From the NCBI GenBank assembly GCA_050287725.1, contig JBNKCL010000014.1:1-24472 (forward strand): DNA of 24,472 nucleotides, given 5' to 3'. The position numbers and the translations under genes are program-made. Shown here piece after piece: positions 15,577 through 23,307 of this stretch (positions within the stretch are counted from its first letter, which is position 1; the number at the start of each line of letters is the position of its first letter). Under the pieces are notes generated by a model. The model was not told where the DNA came from. It was given only the letters and a program-made list of their open reading frames with translations, and ran no database searches. This stretch comes from CBFDBF01 sp050287725 (lineage in GTDB: Bacteria; Pseudomonadota; Gammaproteobacteria; Chromatiales; Chromatiaceae).

Positions 15577-15647
15577 GAGTCTCGCGCCGGTCTGCAGCAA
15601 TGCTGCGGAGCGGCGTTTGCCCCTTGTAGTATTCCCACGTTTCACCT

Positions 15648-16433
15648 ATGAACGGATTGGTCGATTCACACTGCCATCTCGATCGTCTCGATCTGACGCC
15701 GTACGACGGGAGCTTCCAGCAGCTGCTGGAGGCCACCGAGGCGGCGGGGGTCACGCATATGCTGTGTGTCGGGATCGATCTGGAAAGTTATCCGGCGATG
15801 GTGGCGTTGGTGGAGGAATATCTGCAAATCTCGATTTCGGTGGGTGTGCATCCGAACGAACAAAAACGTCGGGAACCGGAAACGGGAGAACTTGAAACGC
15901 TTGCCCGGCACCCTCGTAATGTCGCCATCGGTGAGACGGGTCTCGATTATTTCCGCAGCCAGGGAGAGCTGGTGTGGCAACAACAGCGGTTCCGTGCTCA
16001 CATCGCCGCCGCCCGAACCGCCGGCAAACCCCTGATCATTCATACCCGCGCCGCCCGCGCCGATACCATTCGGATCATGGAAGAGGAGGGGGCGCGTGAT
16101 GCTGGCGGTGTGATGCATTGTTACACCGAAGATTGGGAGACCGCCAAGCAGGCGCTGGATATGGGGTTCTACATCTCCTTTTCCGGGATCATTACCTTCA
16201 GCAATGCCGAAGAACTGCGGCAGGTGGCCCGTAAAGTGCCGGCGGATCGCCTGTTGATCGAGACCGACGCGCCGTATCTGGCGCCGGTTCCGCATCGTGG
16301 AAAACCAAATCAACCGGCGTATGTGGGCTATGTTGCGGATTGTCTTGCGGCGGTCAGAGGTTGCACCCGGGAGGAGATTGTAACGCTCACCGGAAACAAT
16401 TTTCAGAATCTGTTCAAGCCGACGTTGAAGTGA
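15648..16433 (+). CDS. TatD family metal-dependent hydrolase (YcfH-like)
   Basis: This 261-residue TIM-barrel hydrolase is of the TatD type, a DNase/exonuclease family also tied to D-aminoacyl-tRNA and DNA repair work. Metal ligands are all visible: His8 and His10 in DSHCHLD, Glu96 in GETGLDYF, His132 in IIHTR, His157 in MHCYTEDW and Asp207 in ETDAPYLAP. It is the usual ortholog found after holB (ycfH in E. coli). The 71-base gap before it has no clear ribosome binding site or promoter, though the VDSHCHLD position fixes the start well. It converges with the minus-strand gene ending at 16443, only 9 bases away. Confidence 0.95.
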   Translation: MNGLVDSHCHLDRLDLTPYDGSFQQLLEATEAAGVTHMLCVGIDLESYPAMVALVEEYLQISISVGVHPNEQKRREPETGELETLARHPRNVAIGETGLDYFRSQGELVWQQQRFRAHIAAARTAGKPLIIHTRAARADTIRIMEEEGARDAGGVMHCYTEDWETAKQALDMGFYISFSGIITFSNAEELRQVARKVPADRLLIETDAPYLAPVPHRGKPNQPAYVGYVADCLAAVRGCTREEIVTLTGNNFQNLFKPTLK

Positions 16434-16442
16434 CCGCTTGTA

Positions 16443-17255
16443 TTATTTCTCGCCGCGCCTGATTTTAAGGCGTTCTCCGAAGAGCCGTCCGGTAAGGCTC
16501 TTGTGACTTCTTTCCAGCCACTCCTCACGCTCCCGCAGTATCTGCCGAGTCAGAAACAGAACGGAACGAACGGTTGGGGTTTTTGTAATCTCGAGCCGTA
16601 ACTCCTCCTGATCTTTCGGCGAAGGCCACGGGCCGCCACCATGTTTGCGAATGAACTTGCGCACCTGCTGGTGCAGATTGTTGCGCAGTTCCGTCACCAC
16701 CTCCAGTTCGGCCTGTCGCACCTCTTTTCCCGGGAATTGCCGCACCAGATACTGGGCGCGCTCAAGATTCAGTAATCCCAGTTGTACACAATCCTCCATA
16801 ACCAGTCGTTGGATCGGCTTGCGTTCCGTGGCCAGCTTTACAGTCATATCCCGGCTTCGTTGCTTGACTGGCTGGGGATTCTCCGATTCTTTTGCTGCTG
16901 CCACATCCTTTTGGGACTCGACCGGTTTTGCATCCGGAGGCCTGATGGACGGAGTGTTTTGCGGAGAGATCGATACCGGCGGAGTGACGATCGTTGCTGC
17001 CGGCTCGGGTTCGATGCTTTTGGCGACTTCCGGTCGGCGCAGTTCTTCCGGCAGCTTGCGCAGGCGCTCTTCCAGTACCCCGGAAAGGGCGCTGATATCG
17101 AGGCTTTGCTGATCCATGTGGGTCAAAATCTCCTGTGTGACGCGCTTTTTGATATTCTGGATCTCTGCCTGATCCCGAATACCGAGACTGTTGCAGAGCA
17201 ACAGCACACGTCCGGAGACGTTCAGTTCTACCATTGTTCGTAGCGTTTCATCCAT
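16443..17255 (-). CDS. Unrecognised protein downstream of polyphosphate:AMP phosphotransferase
   Basis: This 270-residue protein belongs to no family I recognise. It has no membrane segment or signal peptide. A predicted helical N-terminal part (1-72, with VELNVSGRVLLLCNSLGIRDQAEI) is joined by a Pro/Ser/Glu-rich linker (about 73-135) to a basic helical C-terminal part (about 140-270) ending RLFGERLKIRRGEK. The ATG at 17255 was chosen because GGAG lies 8 bases upstream; a longer frame reaching 17363 would overlap the end of the upstream gene. It starts 22 bases after the stop of the PPK2-type gene on the same strand, so co-transcription is likely. A cytoplasmic, possibly nucleic-acid- or polyphosphate-binding adaptor is conceivable from the basic tail, but that is speculation. 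Confidence 0.75.
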   Translation of the reverse strand: MDETLRTMVELNVSGRVLLLCNSLGIRDQAEIQNIKKRVTQEILTHMDQQSLDISALSGVLEERLRKLPEELRRPEVAKSIEPEPAATIVTPPVSISPQNTPSIRPPDAKPVESQKDVAAAKESENPQPVKQRSRDMTVKLATERKPIQRLVMEDCVQLGLLNLERAQYLVRQFPGKEVRQAELEVVTELRNNLHQQVRKFIRKHGGGPWPSPKDQEELRLEITKTPTVRSVLFLTRQILREREEWLERSHKSLTGRLFGERLKIRRGEK

Positions 17256-17277
17256 ATCGTACACTCCGGATCGGATG

Positions 17278-18825
17278 TCAGCCTTTCTTATGCGTACTGG
17301 AAAAGCATGCTGATTTTCGCGGTTGCGTCTCTTTTTCGTGCAACTGGATTCGTAACTGATCACAAACGGTCTTCAATACTTCAATACGCGCAAAGCGCTT
17401 GTCATTTGCCGCAATCAGGGTCCAGGGCGCAAATTCGGTGCTGGTTCGAACCACCATCTCATTGACCGCCAGCTTGTAATCATCCCAACGCTCGCGGTTG
17501 CGCCAATCGTCGTCGGTAATCTTGTGTTGCTTATAAGGGATCTCTTCCCGTGCCTTGAAACGTTGCAGTTGTTCTTCTTTGCTGATGTGCAGCCAGAATT
17601 TGAGAAGAATGATTCCGCTCTCTACCAGTTGTTCTTCGAATTCGTTGATTTCGAGATAGGCGCGGCGCCACTCCGCTTCAGTGGCATACTTTTCCACCCG
17701 CTCCACCAATACCCGGCCGTACCAGGAACGGTCGAAAATGGTGAAGCGCCCAGCACGTTGAATATGTCGCCAAAAACGCCACAAATAGTGGTGTGCACGT
17801 TCTTCATCGGTTGGTGCCGCTACCGGTATGCTACGGTAGAGGCGGGCATCGATGGCGTTGGTGACCCGTCGGATGGCGCCGCCTTTGCCGCCTGCATCCA
17901 CCCCTTCGAATACCAGAACACATGAACGTTTTTGTTGATAGGCATGCCAGGCCAGGACGTTCAATTCGGTCTGCAATCGCTCGAGCTCAGAACGGTAATC
18001 CGATTTCTCCAGCGATTTGGATAGATCGAGATGGTCCAGGACCGTAATCTGGGCATCCGGATCGGTGGGCAGGGCAGGGGCGTGCGAGGGGTCGCCGGAA
18101 TGTACCTCCGCCTCCGAGGCAGCCAGACGTTCGCGTATCGCCTTCAGCAAGGTACGTCCGACGGTTAGATCCCGGTAATGTTCATCGGTGGCTTCAATCA
18201 GATACCAGGGGGCAATCCCGCTATCGGTCTGCCGAATCATGCGCTCCGCGACGGTTTCGAACTTTTCATAATGTTCGGAAAAACGGCCTTTTTGCGGAGC
18301 CATCTTCCAACGGCTGCGATCGTCCCGTTTGAGCTTTTTCAGGCGCTGTTTCTGGATGTCTTTTGGGAGGTGAAACCAGAATTTCACAATCAGGGCGCCG
18401 TCCGCGGTCAACATCCGTTCCAGATCGGAGATTCGGGTCAATTCCGCGTCCAGCTCCCCATCCGAGCAGAGATCTTCCATCCGATGCTGGAGCGGGGCCA
18501 TGTACCAGGATCCGAAAAGTATGCCGATCTCGCCGCGTCCGGGAAGAATGCGCCAGAATCGCCAATAACGGGGACGCTCTTTTTCTTCGTCGGTTTCATC
18601 CCAGAAGGCGTGTGTCTGCATCCCGCGGGTATCCAGCCAATCCATCAGGCGGTTGACGACTTCACCTTTGCCGGCGCCTTCGACTCCGGAGACGATCACC
18701 ACCACCGGAATATTGCTTCCACGCAACTCCCGTTGCGCCTCCAACAGTTCCGTGCGTAGGGTCGGCACATCTTCCTTGAAGATCGCCTTGCTGACCTTGC
18801 GTCCCAGTTTTGCGGCTTCAAACAT
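17278..18825 (-). CDS. pap: Polyphosphate:AMP phosphotransferase (two-domain PPK2)
   Basis: This 515-residue class II PPK2 phosphorylates AMP to ADP using polyphosphate. Two PPK2 domains are fused. The first has Walker A GVEGAGKGE (47-55), but GSWYMAPL where active domains have DRSWYGR, so it looks catalytically degenerate. The second has GVDAGGKGGAIRR (308-320), FWRHIQRAGRFTIFDRSWYGRV-type Walker B/lid (about 351-371) and KFWLHISKEEQ, all intact. This matches Pseudomonas PAP. The ATG at 18825 gives MFEAAKLGRKV, which aligns with the family start; an ATG at 18855 adds ten residues but has no ribosome binding site. The enzyme would recharge AMP during starvation. The unrecognised gene at 16443-17255 follows directly. 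Confidence 0.93.
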   Translation of the reverse strand: MFEAAKLGRKVSKAIFKEDVPTLRTELLEAQRELRGSNIPVVVIVSGVEGAGKGEVVNRLMDWLDTRGMQTHAFWDETDEEKERPRYWRFWRILPGRGEIGILFGSWYMAPLQHRMEDLCSDGELDAELTRISDLERMLTADGALIVKFWFHLPKDIQKQRLKKLKRDDRSRWKMAPQKGRFSEHYEKFETVAERMIRQTDSGIAPWYLIEATDEHYRDLTVGRTLLKAIRERLAASEAEVHSGDPSHAPALPTDPDAQITVLDHLDLSKSLEKSDYRSELERLQTELNVLAWHAYQQKRSCVLVFEGVDAGGKGGAIRRVTNAIDARLYRSIPVAAPTDEERAHHYLWRFWRHIQRAGRFTIFDRSWYGRVLVERVEKYATEAEWRRAYLEINEFEEQLVESGIILLKFWLHISKEEQLQRFKAREEIPYKQHKITDDDWRNRERWDDYKLAVNEMVVRTSTEFAPWTLIAANDKRFARIEVLKTVCDQLRIQLHEKETQPRKSACFSSTHKKG

Positions 18826-18855
18826 CAGGTATCGATTCCCAAAATCGCTATACAC

Positions 18856-19172
18856 TCTGAACTAAAGAAGTATATGCCTACCAATCAGACAAGATAGCGG
18901 CAGCGCGCAGGGTAGATAAAGCCGCAGATTCTGATTCGCCCGGTGGAGCTGCGATCCCGTCACCTTAATGCAAATAGCGCATAATGTATATTATGTTAAA
19001 TAATATATATGTATCCCGTATTGTCTCTCCAGCGGCATGCCCCCATCAGCTGGAAAGGCCCTCTCCAATCCCACGGTTCGCATATCACCCTACGATTCGG
19101 CGTATACAACGTAATCACCATTCTTAACAATAAGTTAAAGAGTTTAATTAATGCTTTTTCTCTTTTAGACAC
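18856..19172. other. Non-coding AT-rich stretch upstream of pap
   Basis: Apart from the alternative pap start, about 300 bases carry no gene I can support. The stretch contains a strong AT dyad, TATATTAT / ATAATATA around a 5-base loop (18987-19007), with several -10-like hexamers on both strands. One plus-strand option is TTAATG (18965-18970) with TATATT (18987-18992). It presumably holds the pap promoter and perhaps a small RNA ending at the hairpin 19173-19209. Short frames here lack ribosome binding sites. Confidence 0.35.
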
Positions 19173-19215
19173 GAAAACACCCGGGCGCAAACTGCATCCG
19201 GGTGTTTTCTGCTTT
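19173..19215. terminator. Symmetrical (bidirectional) hairpin terminator
   Basis: Twelve-base arms GAAAACACCCGG (19173-19184) and CCGGGTGTTTTC (19198-19209) enclose a 13-base loop. Because each arm pairs an A run with a T run, either strand gives a GC stem followed by TTTT. A second T run (CTTTTTG) follows on the plus strand. On the minus strand it ends the gene finishing at 19241; no plus-strand gene is evident upstream. Confidence 0.75.
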
Positions 19216-19240
19216 TTGCGGGATTCGCGTGTTCTGGCTG

Positions 19241-20119
19241 CTAATAGGTCCGTTCGTCTTCCTCTTCCGCATCTGTGTCCATTTGTTCCGGTTCCGGTGA
19301 CATGTCGTAAGCGGGTTGTGTGGGGACATCATAGCCGTTCGGTACCGCAGTACCCGGATACGCCGGTTGGCCGCTTCCCGGCATTTGCGGGATCGGGACG
19401 ATAAACCAGTAATAGGGACCGTACGGTCCGTATCCGTAACCCATCATCGGTTGCATGGGTTGTCCATTTTGAAACGCCGGGCCTGGAGGATACGGTTGCA
19501 TGGAGTCGGGATTCGCCGGTGCGATCGCGTGCGGCATCATCGCCCCCCCCATGGGCGGTGGCTGCATCCCTTGTTGTCCATATCCCATTATCATCCCTCC
19601 CCTCCCGTCCATCATGCCCGGCGGGGGAGACATAGGAGCGGGGGCTTGAACCTCGGAGGGTGCCGTGCCGGCAGCGTCTTCCGGCGGCGTGCTGCTGTCG
19701 GTCGGTGATTCTGCGGAGGCGTCGGCCGCGGCCAACGACAGATCGTTTTGCGGCTGTTGCTCGACTTGGGCGGTTGTGTCCGCCGCCGTCGAACGGTGCG
19801 AGTTGGCGCGGATAAAGAAAACGGCAACCACGAACAGCGCCAGCGCAGCCAGAACCATGATTCTGAAGCCCCAGGCCGAAGGTACCGTCGCGGATGATTT
19901 CTGTTCTCCTGAATCGATCATACCCATCTCCTCTAATCGTCGTTGTGCGGCACTCATGGCGACCCGCCCGGACTCGGTGCCGGCAGGCGCCTCTGGCTGA
20001 GGTTTGTTTGTGTCCCCAGCCGCGGATTTCGTCTTGGTCGTAGCCCTTTTCTTCGCAGGCGCTCGTTTCTGCGTACCCGCTTCGGTTTTTGCATCATCAT
20101 GCTCTTCGCTATTACTCAT
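19241..20119 (-). CDS. Unrecognised single-pass membrane protein with Pro/Met/Gly/Tyr-rich domain
   Basis: This 292-residue protein belongs to no family I recognise. Residues 1-80 are Lys/Ala/Thr-rich and charged, with KKRATTKTK resembling histone H1-like tails. One membrane helix lies at about 84-103 (FRIMVLAALALFVVAVFFI). The rest is a low-complexity segment: Ala/Ser/Thr/Glu-rich to about 158, then rich in Met, Pro, Gly and Tyr (160-275), including GYGYGPYGPYYWF (227-239), and a final acidic tail (DTDAEEEDERTY). The charge pattern suggests N-in, C-out. The ATG at 20119 has AGGAAAG 6 bases upstream; longer starts at 20134 and 20158 exist. It is monocistronic and followed by a terminator. Met-rich tracts can bind copper and Gly/Tyr-rich ones form envelope or globule coats, but neither is shown here. 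Confidence 0.75.
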   Translation of the reverse strand: MSNSEEHDDAKTEAGTQKRAPAKKRATTKTKSAAGDTNKPQPEAPAGTESGRVAMSAAQRRLEEMGMIDSGEQKSSATVPSAWGFRIMVLAALALFVVAVFFIRANSHRSTAADTTAQVEQQPQNDLSLAAADASAESPTDSSTPPEDAAGTAPSEVQAPAPMSPPPGMMDGRGGMIMGYGQQGMQPPPMGGAMMPHAIAPANPDSMQPYPPGPAFQNGQPMQPMMGYGYGPYGPYYWFIVPIPQMPGSGQPAYPGTAVPNGYDVPTQPAYDMSPEPEQMDTDAEEEDERTY

Positions 20120-20297
20120 TCCTTCTTTCCTCATGGGTTTACGAGAATGACTGTTCAACTGAGTATAGCCGCGTCCGAAATTCTTACGAGAAGAGCGGTT
20201 TCAGAAGGGCGACGCAGTGGGAATGATGGTTAAAGCACGACATACCAGAGGAAACAAAAACAGTTCAAAATCGCGTAGGAACCGTTTTTAACGCCCT

Positions 20298-20321
20298 CCT
20301 CTCCCGCCGCCGGCGGGAAGG
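20298..20321. repeat. REP-like GC-rich inverted repeat after mtnP
   Basis: CCCGCC (20303-20308) and GGCGGG (20312-20317) form a hairpin with a 3-base loop, extended by a bulged TCCT / AAGG pairing. The flanking CCCTCCTCTCCCG and GGGAAGGGTGTAAGGGG resemble the C/G-rich intergenic palindromes common in proteobacteria. No T run follows on either strand, so it is not a standard terminator. I found no second copy in the window. Confidence 0.4.
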
Positions 20322-20336
20322 GTGTAAGGGGGTGTG

Positions 20337-21080
20337 TTAGAGGATTTTGATGAGATGAAACAGCAGACGTCGCGCTTGTTCCAGGCCGGTCTTGAGATTG
20401 CGGTCGATCTCATCCATGGTGATAGTGCCCTCCCCGCGGCCTGCAGCCCAGTTCGCAACCATGGCGCAACAGGCGTAGCAAAGACCCAATTCACGTGCCA
20501 GAGCCGTTTCCGGCATGCCTGTCATACCCACCAAATCACAGCCGTCCCGCTCCATCCGGTTGATCTCCATGGCGCTTTCGAGACGCGGCCCCTGGGTGGC
20601 GCCATAGGTACCGTTAGGAATAACCTCCAGTTCCGCCGCTTTGCCGGCATCAATCAGAGCGGTGCGTAACTCCCGGCAATAAGGCTCGGTGAAATCGACG
20701 TGGGTTACGTGTGTTAAATCTCCCTCAAAGAAGGTGTGGCCACGGCTCCAGGTATAGTCGATGATCTGGTCCGGCAGGGCGATGCGACCCGGTTCCATAT
20801 CCTTTCGGATGCCGCCCACCGCAGCCATGGCGACCACCCGTTCCACCTCGATCTGCCGGAGCGCCCAGAGGTTGGCGCGATAGTTGACCTGATGCGGCGG
20901 GATGGTGTGGCCCTGACCGTGGCGCGGCAGGAACACCACTTCCCTACCGTCCAGGTAGCCGTAGGTGAGCGGAGCGGACGGTTCCCCGTAAGGTGTGCGC
21001 ACCACCTCCCGGCGGGTGATCTGTAACGACTCCATGGTGGTAAAGCCGGAGCCGCCGATGATTGCGAGTGCTACTGCCAT
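20337..21080 (-). CDS. mtnP: S-methyl-5'-thioinosine phosphorylase
   Basis: This 247-residue PNP/MTAP-family enzyme splits methylthioinosine into hypoxanthine and 5-methylthioribose-1-phosphate. It is close to Pseudomonas PA3004. IIGGSGFT (7-14) and RHGQGHTIPPHQVNYRAN (53-70) are the phosphate/substrate loops, AAVGGI follows, and TQGPRLE and GMTGMPETALARELGL complete the family set. In MTA phosphorylases the purine is read by an Asp in the TDYDCW motif; here the aligned residue is Asn210 in VANWAAG, as in enzymes that use 6-oxopurines, which supports methylthioinosine over methylthioadenosine. AGGAAA precedes the ATG. It lies 120 bases after hpt, whose product uses the released hypoxanthine. 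Confidence 0.92.
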   Translation of the reverse strand: MAVALAIIGGSGFTTMESLQITRREVVRTPYGEPSAPLTYGYLDGREVVFLPRHGQGHTIPPHQVNYRANLWALRQIEVERVVAMAAVGGIRKDMEPGRIALPDQIIDYTWSRGHTFFEGDLTHVTHVDFTEPYCRELRTALIDAGKAAELEVIPNGTYGATQGPRLESAMEINRMERDGCDLVGMTGMPETALARELGLCYACCAMVANWAAGRGEGTITMDEIDRNLKTGLEQARRLLFHLIKIL

Positions 21081-21200
21081 AGATCAAGGTTTCCTGAACC
21101 ATCCCGGAGACCGGGTGGTGACGGGGTTTGCGAATGAATACCTACAGCGGATGATAACCCGCGCCGGCGCTTCTCCAGAATCTTTTTTCCGGGCTGAAAC

Positions 21201-21752
21201 TCACTTCTCTTCGACTGCAAAGATACCGGGGCTGTTGCGCAGATAACCCTTGTAATCCATACCGTAACCGAAAACATATCGGTCGGGTACCGTGAGTCCT
21301 ACGAAGTCGGCCCGGAAGCCGTTACTGCGATCGTGTTCTTTCTCCACTACCACGGCGCTGAAAACCCGATCGGCCCCTTCCTTTTTGCAATATTCGGCGA
21401 TCGCTGCCAGGGTGATTCCCTCGTCCAGGATGTCGTCGATGATCAGTACCGTTTTTTCTTTCAGGGATTCGTGGTGGCGCTTGAGCCACTGCAGATCGGC
21501 ACCGGTGGTTTTGTCGCGATAGCGGGTGGCATGGAGATAATCCATACGCAGCGGAAAATCGAGACGCAGCACCAGGCGGCCTGCAGGTATCAGTCCGCCG
21601 TTCATGACACACAGCACCACCGGATCGAGATCTTTCAGCTCCCGGCTGATTTCAAGTCCCATCCGATCCAGGGCCGCTTCCACCTCGGCCTCGGTATAGA
21701 GTCGGTCGGCACTCTGATAAACGGCTAACGCCTCGCTTGCATCGATGCTCAT
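21201..21752 (-). CDS. hpt: Hypoxanthine-guanine phosphoribosyltransferase
   Basis: This 183-residue type I phosphoribosyltransferase joins hypoxanthine (or guanine) to PRPP, giving IMP (or GMP). VLIIDDILDEGITL (102-115) is the PRPP-binding motif, VMNGGLIPAGRL (49-60) the pyrophosphate loop, and VVVEKEHDR with VFGYGMDYKGYLRN the purine-binding C-terminal part. Length and motifs match proteobacterial Hpt. It lies 15 bases after nagZ and upstream of mtnP on the same strand. Together with mtnP it would turn methylthioinosine, a by-product of polyamine synthesis, back into IMP. Confidence 0.93.
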   Translation of the reverse strand: MSIDASEALAVYQSADRLYTEAEVEAALDRMGLEISRELKDLDPVVLCVMNGGLIPAGRLVLRLDFPLRMDYLHATRYRDKTTGADLQWLKRHHESLKEKTVLIIDDILDEGITLAAIAEYCKKEGADRVFSAVVVEKEHDRSNGFRADFVGLTVPDRYVFGYGMDYKGYLRNSPGIFAVEEK

Positions 21753-21767
21753 TCTGTATTTCCGTCT

Positions 21768-22814
21768 TTAAAGTTCCAGGGAAAGCAGGGGTGTTTCTTC
21801 ATACTCCGCGATGGCATCCAGCGCCGTCCGCCAGCGCGGGTCCAGATGCACCTCGTCACGGCTGACCGGATGTCGCCCGTGCATGCGCACCAAGCGCATC
21901 TGAGAAGCGGGATCCGAGTGATCCGCCAGTGCGGAAAGCACCTGTTCCACACCGTCGCGATTGTTGCATACCAGTACCATATCGCAGCCGGCCTGGAGTG
22001 CGGCATGGGCTCTCTCCGGATATTCCCCCGCCTCGCCGGCAGCCGCCATGGTCAGATCGTCACTGAAGATGACCCCCTGAAACCCGAGTTCCTTTCGTAA
22101 CACATCCTTCAACCAGTAGGGAGAGAAACCGGCCAGTTCCGGCGTCACTTTTTCAAAGATGACATGCGCCGGCATCACCGCTTCCAGGCCCGAATCGATC
22201 AAGCGCCGGAACGGTACCAGGTCTTCCATCCAGATCTCCTCGGGACGCCTCCGGTCCACCGGCAGGGCGTGATGGGAGTCCTCTTCCACCCCCCCGTGAC
22301 CGGGAAAGTGTTTTCCCACCGCCGGCATGCCGGCCTCGTGTACCCCCTGCATCCAGGATTGGGCCAGTTCCGCCACCGCCTCCGGCCGCCGGTGGAAGGC
22401 GCGGTCGCCGATGACGCTGCTGATGCCGCGTCCCAGATCCAGCACCGGCGCGAAACTGAAATCGATCCCCACGGAACGCAGCTCCGAGGCCATCAACCAG
22501 GCCGTCGAACGGACCACGTTGCGTGCGTGCCTGGCGTTACGGTCATACAACGCGCCATACCAGGCGGCGGGCGGCAGACGTACGAAGCCTTCCTGAAAGC
22601 GCTGCACCCTGCCCCCCTCCTGATCCACCGCTACCAACAGTGCCGGTTCACGCAAAGCGTGGATCTCGGAGACCAGACGGCGGACCTGTTCCGGCGATTG
22701 AAAATTGCGCCGGAACAGGATTACTCCGCCGGTTGCGGGGTGCCGGAGAATCTCTCTTTCCGGAGGGGTCAGTTCCAGACCCTCCAGGTCGACCATCAGG
22801 GGACCGTGACTCAT
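21768..22814 (-). CDS. nagZ: Beta-N-acetylhexosaminidase NagZ
   Basis: This 348-residue cytoplasmic GH3 glycosidase removes GlcNAc from muropeptides during peptidoglycan recycling. VDQEGGRVQRF (63-73) and KHFPGHGGVEEDSHHALP (168-185) are the signature segments, including the mobile loop with Asp179 and His181. FSDDLTM holds the nucleophile Asp252. There is no signal peptide, as expected. The ribosome binding site is weak, with AT-rich DNA (ATTTAAAT) just upstream. nagZ beside a methylthioinosine phosphorylase is also known from Pseudomonas. It is divergent from the FliL-like gene, with 72 bases between. Confidence 0.95.
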   Translation of the reverse strand: MSHGPLMVDLEGLELTPPEREILRHPATGGVILFRRNFQSPEQVRRLVSEIHALREPALLVAVDQEGGRVQRFQEGFVRLPPAAWYGALYDRNARHARNVVRSTAWLMASELRSVGIDFSFAPVLDLGRGISSVIGDRAFHRRPEAVAELAQSWMQGVHEAGMPAVGKHFPGHGGVEEDSHHALPVDRRRPEEIWMEDLVPFRRLIDSGLEAVMPAHVIFEKVTPELAGFSPYWLKDVLRKELGFQGVIFSDDLTMAAAGEAGEYPERAHAALQAGCDMVLVCNNRDGVEQVLSALADHSDPASQMRLVRMHGRHPVSRDEVHLDPRWRTALDAIAEYEETPLLSLEL

Positions 22815-22886
22815 GGGGATTTAAATTATGTTCCTGTCTGCCGATAACCGGTTTGCAGGTCTTTATAACAGAAATGGAGTAGAAAT

Positions 22887-23291
22887 ATGCGCCTCTTCCT
22901 TCTCATCGTCGCCATTGTTTCGCTGTTCGGTACCACCATCGCGTCCGCAGCCGACGAGGACGGTGCGGAAACAAAACCGGTGGCCTATTTCTCTCTTACA
23001 CCATCGATTATCTCCAATGTGCAAGGGGACGCCCACTACGCCCGCTGTGATATTCAGTTGATGACCAAGGATGAGCGGAACGTAGAACTGATCAGGACCC
23101 ATGCGCCCGCCATCCGGCATGAGTTACTGCTGCTGTTGGGGGATCAGAAGGGAGAGAATCTGCTGACCCCCGCCGGACGGGAAGGTTTTCGGAAAAAGGC
23201 CCTGGCAGCGGTGAAAAAGGTTCTGGAGAAGCAGACCGGGAAGAAGGGACTGGTGGATGATCTGTTCTTTACCAGCTTCTTCGTTCAGTAA
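22887..23291 (+). CDS. Exported FliL-like protein
   Basis: This 134-residue protein has a signal peptide (hydrophobic 3-17, likely cut after ASA at about 21) and a C-terminal FliL-type domain. The domain shows YFSLTPSIISNV near the start, RHELLLLLGDQKGENLLTPAGREGFRKKAL in the middle and the final VDDLFFTSFFVQ. FliL proteins sit at the flagellar stator, but FliL-like domains also occur outside flagellar clusters and no flagellar gene is nearby. GGAG at 22876-22879 lies 7 bases before the ATG. The cleavable-looking signal replaces the uncleaved anchor of classic FliL, though an uncleaved anchor cannot be excluded. Confidence 0.82.
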   Translation: MRLFLLIVAIVSLFGTTIASAADEDGAETKPVAYFSLTPSIISNVQGDAHYARCDIQLMTKDERNVELIRTHAPAIRHELLLLLGDQKGENLLTPAGREGFRKKALAAVKKVLEKQTGKKGLVDDLFFTSFFVQ

Positions 23292-23307
23292 TGCAGCGAT
23301 TCCCATA

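Noticed and set aside
15594..15606. Small hairpin GCAGC-AAT-GCTGC between pilZ and tatD as a terminator
   Set aside because: The stem is only 5 bp and no T run follows.
17256..17363. Upstream extension of the unrecognised gene to 17363
   Set aside because: It would overlap the end of pap, while the ATG at 17255 has a good GGAG 8 bases upstream.
18987..19007. AT dyad as the end of a mobile element or an attachment site
   Set aside because: There is no transposase, integrase or matching copy, and AT-only dyads of this size are common near promoters.
19009..19404. Plus-strand frame of 131 codons across the intergenic region
   Set aside because: It runs through the terminator hairpin and into the opposite gene, with no ribosome binding site or family features.
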